Shown here: positions 22,763 to 34,707 of the stretch, one piece after another
How the letters are laid out: the number at the start of each line of letters is the position of its first letter
Numbering within the stretch: the first letter of the stretch is position 1
Assembly: GCA_961205875.1 (NCBI GenBank)
Contig: OY540816.1
Coordinates: 13,898,701 to 13,962,700 of the forward strand
Origin: Sialis fuliginosa
Taxonomy: Eukaryota; Arthropoda; Insecta; Megaloptera; Sialidae
Direction of reading: 5' to 3'
DNA length: 64,000 nt
Position numbers and translations under genes: made by a program
The notes under the pieces: generated by a model
The model's input: the letters and a program-made list of their open reading frames with translations, nothing else
What the model was told of the DNA's origin: nothing
Database searches by the model: none

Positions 22763-25700
22763 TCAATCATCATATACGATTGTATCAGATATTGTATCAT
22801 CCTGTATAAAAAAAGTAAAAATCAGTATATTTTATAAGAATTTATGAAAATACACATATTTAGTTACAAAAACACAAAATGGCACTTTATAAACTGATAT
22901 ATATATATATATCACAAAGATGCTTGTTTTTCTTATAGTCTTCAGCAAGTATTAATAATAATATTGATGTGAACAGCAGTTTGTTAACGCTAATTAAGTA
23001 GGTAGTGTATAAGTGCACTGAGGTTGTTAAAACAGATTTAAGATATTATTAACTTAAAAGTTTAAACATAAAAACTTTTACTATATACGTATATTGTACT
23101 GAAATTATTATTTAAATTGATTAAAATATAATTGATAGTTTCGTTTTGGCTAAAATTACAGGTTATGGCTCAATTTTGATTACTATTCCCAGAATTTTTT
23201 CCTACCATACGTTAAAAGCTAATTACGCACATTTCTTAATTAGCGTTTACTTACTAAATGCAGTTTTACATAACATATAGAAAGGCTTAACTGCAGTTAG
23301 AGAACTAATGTTGAAAGACGTTTACATGAATATAATCAATGTTAAGAATCTTAACATCACTATTAAACTTTGCATGCACAAAGTTATATATTACAGTATG
23401 ATAACAGATGATAACAATATGTTGGTTAATAAAATATAAATTATTTTATTATCTCACCATTATTATATAATCATTATGATCCTGTTCAGTTATTTGTTCT
23501 AATGAATTTGCAATTGATACAAGAGAACACATTGAATCAGATTTGTTTTCAGATAGCTCTTCTGGTGAATCTTCTATATAATTTAACTTTCTCTTTAAGT
23601 AATCATTCTTTTGAAGAAGTTCCCTATAACATAATTAAATTAAAAATAAATTGGCTTATAAAAGTTTCTTATAACTAAACTGCTGAAATTAAAACGGCTA
23701 TTTCTCAAAACTAACTGTGATTTGTAAATTATAAAATGATTACATAAAACTTACTTTTTCTCTTTCAATAGTTTATCAACCAATTCATGCAGTTCATGTA
23801 CTTGATCAGTAAGACAGGAATAAATATGTCTTTGCTCATTCATCCAACTTTTTACATTATTAATAACAACTTGTGATTCGGAGCGTAGCTCAAATCTATT
23901 AGAATTTATATTTGTCAACTCCATTTCTAAGTTCAAAAGTTGTGTCATTTTTGATACGTTATCTTGTTTAAGTGCTTGACATGCCAATTGCAATTCATTT
24001 AATTCTTTTGTAATAGTTGCATTTTTTTCTTCTATCTGATTTTTTATATTTTTATAAATGTCCAAATCTTGTCTACATGTATGAAATTCCTTCAACATTA
24101 TGTTGTAATTATCTTCTATTTCAGTTTTATTTTCATAGCATTTATGAATTTGTTCTTTTAAATTTTCATTCTACAAAAATTAAATCAAATTTTCAGAAAT
24201 CTTTTGATTAGTATGTATTTTTTGTTATTACCTCAACTAAAGTATTCTTGAAGGCATTGTTCAAAGTTTTGCATTCATCTTTTAGAGATGATATTTCTTT
24301 TTGCATATTCATTATTTGTTGGTCATTTTTATTCAACATTAATGATAATTTTTTTATTTGAATGTCTTTTTCCGATAAATTTATAATATTTTCATTTATT
24401 TTTATATTTTTAATTTTTAGATTATCTTGTAATTCTTTTTCATTTGTAAGTGTTTTTTGTAAATTATTTTCCAGTTGTATTATTTTTTTATCAGCATCTT
24501 GTTTCTACAACAGATAAACATATAACATATACAAATATCGACATAAAAATGTATAGTTTAAATATATTTTATATGTATATACCTCTGTAGTTTTTTCTTT
24601 AATTGCTTTTTGTAATTTATTAATAATTATATTGTTTGACTGATTTATTTCATTTAATCGTGTTACTTCTTTCTCTAAAACCATTCTGTTTTCTTGTAAC
24701 TCTGTGCAGGATGATGTCAATTCTGAGAACTTACATTCAAGACTTTTTATATCATTATCATTTTCCTGAAAAATGAAATACATATGTAATAATACACTAT
24801 ATCAAATGGAGATGTATATAATAATTATAATTACCAATGAAGATTTCAATACTTCCAATATATTATGAATATCTTTTAGATGTTCTATTATTTCTTCAAT
24901 AATATTATCAAATCGATCCTGAAAATTAATTAATTATAAAACATACACAGATATTAAATTATAAAATATTACTTGATCTTCTACGAGTTGTGTTTTATCA
25001 TAACGTAATTTATTTATAACTGCATTTGCCTTATTCAAACGTTTTTTATAATTATAAATACTGTTACGTAAACTACAAATTGTTGTCTGAAGTCGTACAG
25101 CTGTATTCTGAAATAATAAACGTTGCATTAATACACATACACATAATAAATTAATATATCATACTTTATTTCTTTCAATATGATTTTGTTGTAATTCACA
25201 AATATAGGCTTCTCTGATTCTTAAATCTTTTTTCAAAATTTCAATTTGAGTTCTTAAATATTCACATGTATCCTGAAAATACAATATTATATATAATTTA
25301 TTGATAATAGAATTTTTTGTTATAATTAATTTAAAATTAAAATAAAACAAGCAGGCATATTATATTATATCTTTATTCAATCAATACCAAATTATATTTT
25401 AAACTGGTCTTATTTTTTATTTGCTGACTTAAAATTTCCATATCTTGATGTTGCGTGTAAATATTAGATTTTAAATTTAAATTGTCATCTCTTAAGTTTT
25501 CAATCACTTTAGTGAGACGAATATTCTAAAATAAAACATTTATTAGTAAATGACAGTTAAATTTTTTCCAACCAATGTGAGATATGCTAGCAGCAAGAAG
25601 GAATGTTCAAAACACTATAACATACTAATATTGCTATCATCTATCACTTTGGTAAAGAACTTTTATAATATAATGAATTATAAAAGTTTTGTGTTATTAC

Positions 25701-25784
25701 CTCATTACATAATTTATTGTATAAATCCGATGTACAAATAAGTTCATTTTGTAGATTCAATATAACGGAATCTTTATATTTTAT
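22763..25784 (-). CDS. Coiled-coil exon array, distal part (10 exons, 541 aa; start not found)
   Basis: Exons: 25784-25701, 25525-25388, 25272-25165, 25107-24973, 24918-24835, 24765-24583, 24504-24232, 24170-23755, 23623-23458, 22801-22763. The first seven introns are phase 0, then one phase 2 and one phase 0. The product is almost all heptad-like Leu/Glu/Lys/Asn coiled coil, ending in an acidic tail (DDTISDTIVYDD). No initiator exon is visible upstream in 25785-27398, and the first exon opens in phase 0, so it could be spliced to exon 28167-28084 of the next block. I do not recognise the family; golgin-, centrosome- or axoneme-type coiled-coil proteins are candidates. AATAAA lies 8 nt past the stop. 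Confidence 0.75.
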
Positions 25785-27398
25785 CTAAAAAGTATGATTT
25801 ACAAATTAAAAAATTATCAGCAATCTCATAATATATATAATTACCAATATCAAATAATTACTTACCATTATATTAATACAAGTTTTATTCACTACTTTAA
25901 AAATGCACAACATTGTCGAAATTTAACATCAAGCTATATAATATATATTAGTTTCATCTCCACACAATTACAATTACCAATAAATGCGTGCATAATATAT
26001 TTAATTATAAGTCCTTCTTTATCTTTTATTGTATTATACTTGAAAGTATATTTTATGTTTTTTTTATATATATTATATATTATTAATATAATAATATACA
26101 GGTATCTACTTTCAAAATACAAAATCAATCAAAAATGAAAATTAAGTTATTCTAAGGAAAAATTACAAAAATATGTTAGGATTTAAATAAATAAATAAAT
26201 ATTATATTAAACATTTATTTGTAACATATTCATATTATACTACTCAAAAATATAACATAAATAAATTTTATTAGTTGAAATCAATTTACTTAATATTAGA
26301 GAATTCAGTTTGTTATTTTTTGTTAGCAGCTGACATTACATATTTATATATGTATGGTCGTCGAGTATTACAAAATGAAAATAATAAATAAATAAATAAA
26401 AATTAATAAAAATATATGTATAATATTAGTTAACTGTAATTATTACCAACAAACATTCACAACCATATTTGTAAGGAATTATTTTTTAAATAAAATATTT
26501 ATAAAAATATATCCACTAAAACACAAAAATAATTCTAGCTGTAACATTTATAGATCACAAATAAATTATGTAAACAATTTCGCTATTATCACATATCAAT
26601 AATGACATTTTTGTACATTCATGAAATATTTAATCATACGTATCTAAATAGAATTAGATACAATACATATTATGTAACAATTTAGTTTTTTTCTCAAAAA
26701 AATATGTGTATATTATAATACTTCATTTATAAGAAAACAATAAATTATTTATTTATTTACAACTATATATTTTAAGTAACACTTTTAAATAAGTATCCAA
26801 TTATATTTATGTTAATATAGTTATTATTATTAGTCAAGGCACAACAATGTAAGTAGCATTTACATTCCTAACATTTACAATAATTTACTATCATTTTTTA
26901 ATCAGACGGTTATATTATTTTAATAAATATGTTTTTTAAATTATAAATTAGTTTCAATTATGACAACATTAAAACTAGAGTTTTATGCCCAGTATTATAT
27001 AAAAAAATTGATCGCAAGCAAAATCCAATCAAACATTTTTTTCAGGGCACCAAATTCTGTTATGTTGTTCCAAATTGCGTACCATTAATTATACATTAAT
27101 TTGATATTATTTTTTTAAGTTCTAATGGCAAATATATTTATTAATTGTAAGTTATATAAACGGAACTGTTATGTACTATTATTCGCCTAGAGGCGCCATA
27201 AAAAAAATACTGAGATTTTAAGGATCTAGAAACTAAATTACTGAAATCCATAGACAACAAAACATACTGGAAATGTCCCATAGAAAGATATTGATTTGAT
27301 TTTTCTTGTAAGCAATTCTTTATTATATAGGCCATTACTGACTTATTATTAAAATATTTACATAAATTAAGATAATTTGAAGATGACAAACCCTCTGA
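25785..27398. other. AT-rich gene-free stretch
   Basis: No exon is supported. The sequence is mostly A/T runs with ataa and tatata tracts. Near 26990-27010 'tgcccagtattatata' resembles one end of MITE family A. If the coiled-coil array is one gene, this is an intron. Confidence 0.5.
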
Positions 27399-27591
27399 TT
27401 AAAGCCTTGGCACTTTACAGAAACGGTGTCCGTCAGCGCTTCGACCTTGCAAATCTATTATATATGAATCAATACAAGTTGCATTTTAACTGCATCGAAA
27501 TGTAGCGGCGTTTTTTTATTGAATCACATATAATAGATTTGCAAGGTCGAAGCGCTGATGGACGCCGTTTCTGTAAATTGCAAAGGCTTAA
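27399..27591. mobile_element. TTAA-flanked MITE with about 75-bp inverted repeats (piggyBac-like)
   Basis: The left end 'acagaaacggtgtccgtcag' and the reversed right end 'acagaaacggcgtccatcag' match, and pairing continues through 'cgcttcgaccttgcaaatct' and 'attatat' for about 75 bp. Both sides show TTAA, the target-site duplication used by piggyBac elements. It begins 25 bp beyond the stop codon at 27616 and would lie in the 3' UTR of that isoform. An AATAAA (minus strand) lies in its loop. Confidence 0.8.
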
Positions 27592-27615
27592 GTATTTTTA
27601 AAATAACATGCACTA

Positions 27616-30600
27616 TCACACATCATGCACATCGTGGCGTGTAGACCTAGCTCTAAGACCACTGGTATTAGGCCAACCCCACGCAGTACTCACTTCGGAA
27701 CTATTACTGTTTTGTAATTCAGAAAGCTGGTGCTTAACAAACACTAATGCTTCTTGTAAATTTGTTATTGTTTGTTGTTGATACTCCTTCTAAAATGACA
27801 TTACTTAAAATCGCAAAAAATTACACCTTAGTCCATAATGTATTAACATCAAACAATATTAATTGCTTAGATACTATAGTAATGATAATTATTATTCATG
27901 AAAAATTGTATTCTATGGAATATTATAAAATAAGAAATTCGCTTAATAAAACCAAATAGGTTTTTAAATATCACCATTTCTCTATCTATTTACAATTATT
28001 TTTAACTAATTAGTGTAAATGAATAATAGTTTTTATATATAAATCAACAATTATTGTAAACACTAACTACATTAAGTACTTACCAGTTTTTGCAAATCTG
28101 CAGATTGCTTTTCTAATTCTTGAATTGTATTTTGATGTAAGTTTACCGCTTGTTGCAAATTTTCAATCTAAAACATTTAAAATAAATGAAAATTATTGCA
28201 CTTTATGAAAATTTGTCATAAATTTACTTACAATAGCATTTTTGGACAGTAAGGTATTTTCTAGTTCTATTAATTTTTGTACAAGTTTTTCATTTTCAGT
28301 TGATGAATTCTGAAAATAAAAATGTAAATACATTTTTTTATCAAGTTTTGAAAAGACAAAAAAAAACGATTTGACTAAAGTGGGGAAGAAGCTACTGGAC
28401 TATAGTCTCCTTCCTGGACAGTTACCATTTAATTTTTTTAAAGCAGGAGACGTTTTATAAAGTATGTAATGTATGGTTTTGTTTATTTTACAAGTAATCA
28501 CTCCCAGAGTAATTTCCTAATTGCACTACAGACTAGGTACAATAAAATATAAATTAAAAATATACGCATATTAAAATAAAATTGATACCTGCTCATTTAA
28601 AGCTAAAAATTCATATTTATTTCCATTATTAGCAATTTCTGAATTTTGATGTTTTAAATAAACTAATTCATTTTGATATTTACGTAAAGTTTTTCTCTGT
28701 TTTTGGAGTATATTATTCTAAAATTTGTATTACATAATATATATGTATATTTACAAAATAATGTAAAATTAAAATTAATATTGTACATTGATGATTATTT
28801 AAATATTAAAAACAGAATAAAACTATTACCAATTTTTTTAAAAGAGACCAGTTAAATGTATCGTTAGAATTCTTTGGTTGTTTTTTCATTTTACCATAAT
28901 AATGATTACTATCAACATGATATACAGAATTTTTAAATATTTCTGTAATAGATGTTATTTTCTTTGTCGGATTTCTAAAGACAAACTGATATTTGTAAAT
29001 TGCTTTTTCAATTTTTGTCATAATCTTACATTTATCATTATTCTGAAATTTTATTCTTGTAAGTACATTAATTCAAAAATGTATTTATTTAAATGCAAAA
29101 TGAAATATGTAACATATACCATCTTTAAATTGGTGATAATTTCTTTTAATTTATTTGCTCTTTTCAATAATTGTTCTTCTAAATATATCATACGATGTTG
29201 AACATTTGATATTAATTTCTGTATTTTGAAATTATTTTTATTAAATTGTAGATTTGTTTTCAATAAATTGATTTTATTATTCAATTTTAACAAATAATTA
29301 TATTCGTTTTCTAAGTCCACAAAAAGATTATATTGTTGTTTCAGTAATACATTATTACACTCACTTTTAGTACTACTTTTATGAAATTTTTTAATTACTT
29401 CTCTTTGAATTTGAATCTAGAATTATTTTGAGCATTAGTAACTTTAATTTATAAAATTTAGACATATTGTGGAATTTTGTTTATCCAGATCTTATGTAAT
29501 TACTTTTTTACAATAGATGTTTAGAAGCCAGTTAACAATAAACAAAATTAATGCCTTAAACATTTTATTTCTAAATAAGTCATGTAATTTCCAGACTACA
29601 AACATACACAAACATGTCAGCAATTTTCAATTTATTCAGAATCACAGAATATTTTTTTAAATAACGACAATACTAATATGCAAGCAGAGCTTAAATAAAC
29701 AATGGTTTAATACAGATTATAATGTGATCATTAATGTTTTTGAACTTGGATTTCCCTATGTAAAAAAAAATAGAGTAGTGATAAAATGTTTGGGTTTCAC
29801 GTCTTTGCAAGCGTAACAAATTCTTTAGTAGAACCTATTACAGCACAGTCTATCTATACAAATTCCTACACATAGTTTCCATGATATTGAAAATTGTTCT
29901 TAAGTAATAACTTTGCGGAACACCAGTTAAAGATAATTCATCTAAAGCCATTACATTGAAAATTGACCGAGATATGTTTAACACTAATTGTAAGCTTTTT
30001 TAAAATCCTACCCAACTAGACCCTACTAAACATAAATTTTTAGTGTGTCACTATGCCAAACCATCCAGTTTTGTGTAATATTTAGTAACAAGGCTTCCTC
30101 ACCCGTTATCAAAATCGAAAAATACTAATCCCCATTTTATCTGATATTTTTCTAAAGGATAAACGAGATTTCACATTAAAACAAATAATTGACTTTTATA
30201 TGTATTAAAATAAAATATATTAAAATTGTATACCATTTTATAGAAATCAACAATTTTTCTTCTTTTACTTGATTTAGAAGCAGACACTTGATAATTATCT
30301 GAGGTAAAATTAATTTCTTGACTGCTCCTCACAATCAATTTATTTAATAAATATTCAGGTAATTGTTTATTATTACTCTTCTCATCTTTTAATTTATATT
30401 TTAAATATTTTATTTGTTCATCATAATCAATTAATTTTTTTTCCAATAACATATATTTATCTTCAAATTTCATTTTATTAAAATATTCATTTGAATTTAT
30501 ATTCTCATTCTGGTATTTTAAAGTTACCACTTCTTTCTGATATTTATATATTGATTCTTTTAATTTATATATTATTTCTTTTTGAGATAAGTTCTACATT

Positions 30601-33600
30601 TAACAATAAGAGGTGTTTAATTAATATATAATACAATAAATATATACTACACTACTTGTACAATAAAATAATTCAATTCTTTTAACTAAAATGGAGGTTG
30701 TCCATTTAGGCAGCTTTATGTATATTTTTTATTGTTTTTTTTTTCAATGTTGAAATAATTATACTTCATACGACTAATTAACGTTGTCTGTAGCAAATAT
30801 GAGTACAATTTTTAGATTTTTGAAATTTTTGGCCCCTCCATCCCTTGTAAGTATTCATAATAAGATTTTAGAGATCTTTACCCCCCACCCCTCAAAAGTA
30901 ATTAATACATGTTTCCATATGACAAAATATGAGTATAACAATGTGTACCATTTTAAGCAGTTTCATTATAAAAAATACAATTTTAGTTCCTCGATCAGAT
31001 GATTTCATGTCTTTACTTTGAATTATACAATCATTCAAATATATTTGTTGTTCTAAATTTCTTTTAATGCATAGCAAATTTTTAACAGTTTTCTTTAACT
31101 GTAGGTTATCATAATTGAATTTTTGTAAAGCTTTTTCTAATGATAAATTGCATTTTCTTAACCTTAAATATTTTTTAGAATATACATTTGTCTGATTATA
31201 TTTCAGTGACATCGATATTTTCTTATTTTTTTTTGATGATTTTTGTAACAATGAATTCGAAATGAACTGTTAAAAAAATAAGTTTAATTATTTTGGTACT
31301 TGTTAATTATACTACCGCAAATATGAACATAGACTATGTGTATATACACACTGATATTAACACAACTGCGGGCCCAATACGTGGGGGTTATTTTATATTT
31401 AACTCAATCTTTGCAGCAACGGACTGTTTTTAAATACTATATACTTTACTCACATTGGCGGAATATCAGTGCAAATATACACTTATAATCTATGATCATT
31501 TGCAGGAGGATTTTTTAAATTCACTACATATTAAAATGTAATTATATATCTTACTTCATCTTTTAGTGCATTTCTCATATATTCTTTGTTATTATCGATT
31601 GTTTTAGACTGTTTTGTTATATCAGAAAATATTTTTAGTTTAACTTTTTTATCTGCGGTCTTTTGTAAAACATTATCGACTAAGATTACATTTTTTTCAT
31701 CAAAACTCATTGTATTCTGTTTTACATCATTGCAGAAATTAATAAATTCATTATTTACTGTTTCTTGCAAACTATCACACTTAAAATACAAATGTTGAGT
31801 ATTAATTAATAACAATAGTAATTGTTATTAGTAATTATTATACGCATAAATTATACTAAATCTGACAGTATTCTACCATTTTTAATATATGTGAGCCTTT
31901 CAGAAAGAAATATGTAATATTAAAATAAATAAATAAGCTAAACTGTCATTATAAAAATATAAGACTTTACAATGACTTACATATTTTGTAACTTTTGTAT
32001 GGAAGTCTTTAATTCCCATTTGTGTAATAGATAATATCTGCTCTACATCATTAGTTAAATTTTCTGTAGATTTCTTCTTTATTTGTTTGATTTCGTTTTG
32101 AGATTTAATTAACATATTATTCAATGAACTCATAGTTTTCTCTAAACTTATTATCTAAAATGTAAACCCAAGAAATGTTTCAGTTTATTCAAGACAATAA
32201 ATCTCAAAAGTATGAGATTAAATATGACTTAATAAATATTTAGTACCTTATCCTCACGATTTAATAACATTTGATGTTTGCCTTCAAGTTTATTTCTCAT
32301 TTCATCAATAGAACTTTGAGATTCTGTCAACTGCTCTCGATATTCTTCAAGTTCTGATACCAATTGTGCAATCAAAGAATTGGTAGGAGCAACTGATGAC
32401 TAAAAAAATGAATGAATTCAAATATTTTTTAACCAATACAAAAAAAATTAAACATACCTCCGATTGCAATACTTTAATTTTCTCTTCAAACTCTTTCTTT
32501 TCATCAGCTTTTCCTTTCAAAATCTTTATTAACTCTTCAATCTTTTTATCCTTTTGTTTAATAAGTTCTTGCTGAACTTTTACTTTAGTTTCATAACTTT
32601 TTTTAATTCCATATTCAAAATTCATCCTTTCTTCTGAATTTCTTTTCTCAAGTGCGGCTAATTCTGTTTGTGAATTATTCAATTCTTTATGCAATTTGGA
32701 TATTGTCGAATCCAATTCTTCAATTTGTTTGTCGTGATTTTTCATTTTTTCTAACAATGTATCAACAAAAGAATTCCTTTCAGAGGCATTATTATATTCA
32801 TCTAATTGGTAACTTACACTTCTTTTAACCTGCATGTTTTCTTGGAAATTATCACTGCTAATATATTGCGATTCATCACTGAACTGAAACAATGATTGTA
32901 ATTTGTTCAAGTTTTCTAAATTTATTGATATTTTTTGTTGAAACATTTCATTATCTTTTAAATACAATTCCGATTGCTTTAATGCTATGCTAAACTCATC
33001 ACGCGTAGACACTAAAATTGTTTTAATTGTATCGTTTAATTTTTCTAATTCACAAATACATTCACTTCGGCATTCAAAACTCTCCATTATCAATTTTATT
33101 TCATTTGCTAAATTATTTAGTAAGAAATTTTCTTTGACGGGTTTTTCATTGTACATCTCTGTTTCTCTAAAGGAATTTTTATCATCTGACATTTTTTCAT
33201 ATAAATTAAGCTTTTTAGCTTGCAATGTTTCTAATAAAGTTTTTATATCAGATAATCTGTCTTCAATAGTCTTTTGATTATTTTTTATATGTTCAAGACT
33301 TTGTTTCTAAAAAAAATAAAAATAATTAAAATATAAATAAAATAATAAGTGTAACGATAGATAATATTACAAATATATAAAAGTGACAGATATGTTTAGG
33401 TAAACACATGTGATGTATATTTATTACTTTTCTTTATTTTAATACCATGTCTGTTTCTACGGATATTGAGTAACAATTTATATAAAACTGGCGTGGACCC
33501 AGTGTTACTTGAGGATATAAATTGAATGTGTAATAAACCTATTAAACATTGTTTTCACTTATCATTTACTATTTATGCAGACTTCATAAAATATAAAATG

Positions 33601-34208
33601 TGCTACTTTTTGCGGCGAAATATCATGCGTGCCAGTTTTTGCAGTGAAAAATTAAAAATGTTAGTTTCCTTAGTTAAAAAGTTATAATGTTAGTTTTTGT
33701 AAGAGAAATAAAATGTGATATTCTATGTAACAAGTGTTGATATATAGTGTAAGAAAAAAAGTTGTTGAAAAAGTACTTTTATTAATTTTAGAAAGGGCAT
33801 AAATCTGTTGTATTATATTATATTCTAATATGAATCCAAAGGATCAATCCAACTAAAATTCAATAAAAGATAATAAAAAATACATACATGTGTATCTAAA
33901 CTTATTTGACTTGAATTCAAAAGTTCTAAATTTGTAGAAATATTGTCTTGTATGGTAACAACTTTACTGTTATAATCTATTAGCTGTTTATCTCTTTTGT
34001 ATATATCAGAAAGTGTAGCACTTATTCCAAACTTTAGTTCATCAAAAACTCCATTTTGCTCTGACTGAATTAAAAATGTTACTAATTCTTTAGTTGAAGA
34101 TGGAATTTCATTATTAGATGCGTCTTTTAACTGATTCCAGATATTTGTAGAATAATTCTTCAATGTGATATCTGTCATATAAACTTCACACTGATTTTCT
34201 TGGTTTAA
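27616..34208 (-). CDS. Coiled-coil exon array, central part (13 exons, 1114 aa; start not found)
   Basis: Exons: 34208-33888, 33306-32458, 32399-32247, 32154-31981, 31779-31555, 31266-30979, 30593-30234, 29416-29120, 29042-28830, 28717-28589, 28309-28232, 28167-28084, 27789-27616. Every exon is a multiple of three and every intron is phase 0. The product is nearly continuous coiled coil (for example LVSELEEYREQLTESQSSID), with basic patches, and ends in a non-coiled tail (STAWGWPNTSGLRARS) before a TGA. The first exon has no clear initiator and opens in phase 0, so it may follow exon 35657-35475 of the proximal block. Family not recognised. Confidence 0.78.
33596..33735. repeat. Degenerate 'aaatgtgcta-ctttttg' repeat
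   Basis: Several loosely spaced copies of an 'aaaatgtgct..tttttg..' unit occur here in an intron of the coiled-coil array. A similar, reversed series lies at about 62540-62760, and a weaker one near 18480-18540. Non-coding. Confidence 0.5.
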
Positions 34209-34707
34209 CTGAAAATAAATAAAATCATGTATTTTATTTAAGGAATCAAACCGAACCCAAACCTAAAACAAAAATTGGTTCAAAATTTTATGTTGATCCT
34301 GAACCTAAATTTTTAATCTGACTTTGAACCGGAACTGGAACCGAACCGAAAAATAGATTACCGAAGTAATGGTTTTTTATTTATTACTTTCTTGTTTTTA
34401 TTATTAACATGTAAAATAAGTAAGTAAGAATTAAGAAAATATGTAATATTTTATTGGAGTAGATACATACATATTCCTCTTTAAAATTTAAATAGAATTA
34501 ACAATATTTTTAATTGTAACTTAATTGACATAATTATTATATAAGTAAAAAACACATTTAACAATTAGTTTATTTTATTGTAAATAAAATCAATTTAATT
34601 ACTAATAATTTTATTTATTGTTAAATACAGAAATTACAAAAAAATATTTCAATTATTTTTTTTAAATGTAATTAAAAAATTTATTATTAATAACTTTATA
34701 AAAAATA

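Noticed and set aside
25794-26138. Overlapping ORFs of 114 and 64 codons
   Set aside because: Composed of AT-rich low-complexity codons (I, Y, N, K, L) without splice sites or domain; likely chance.
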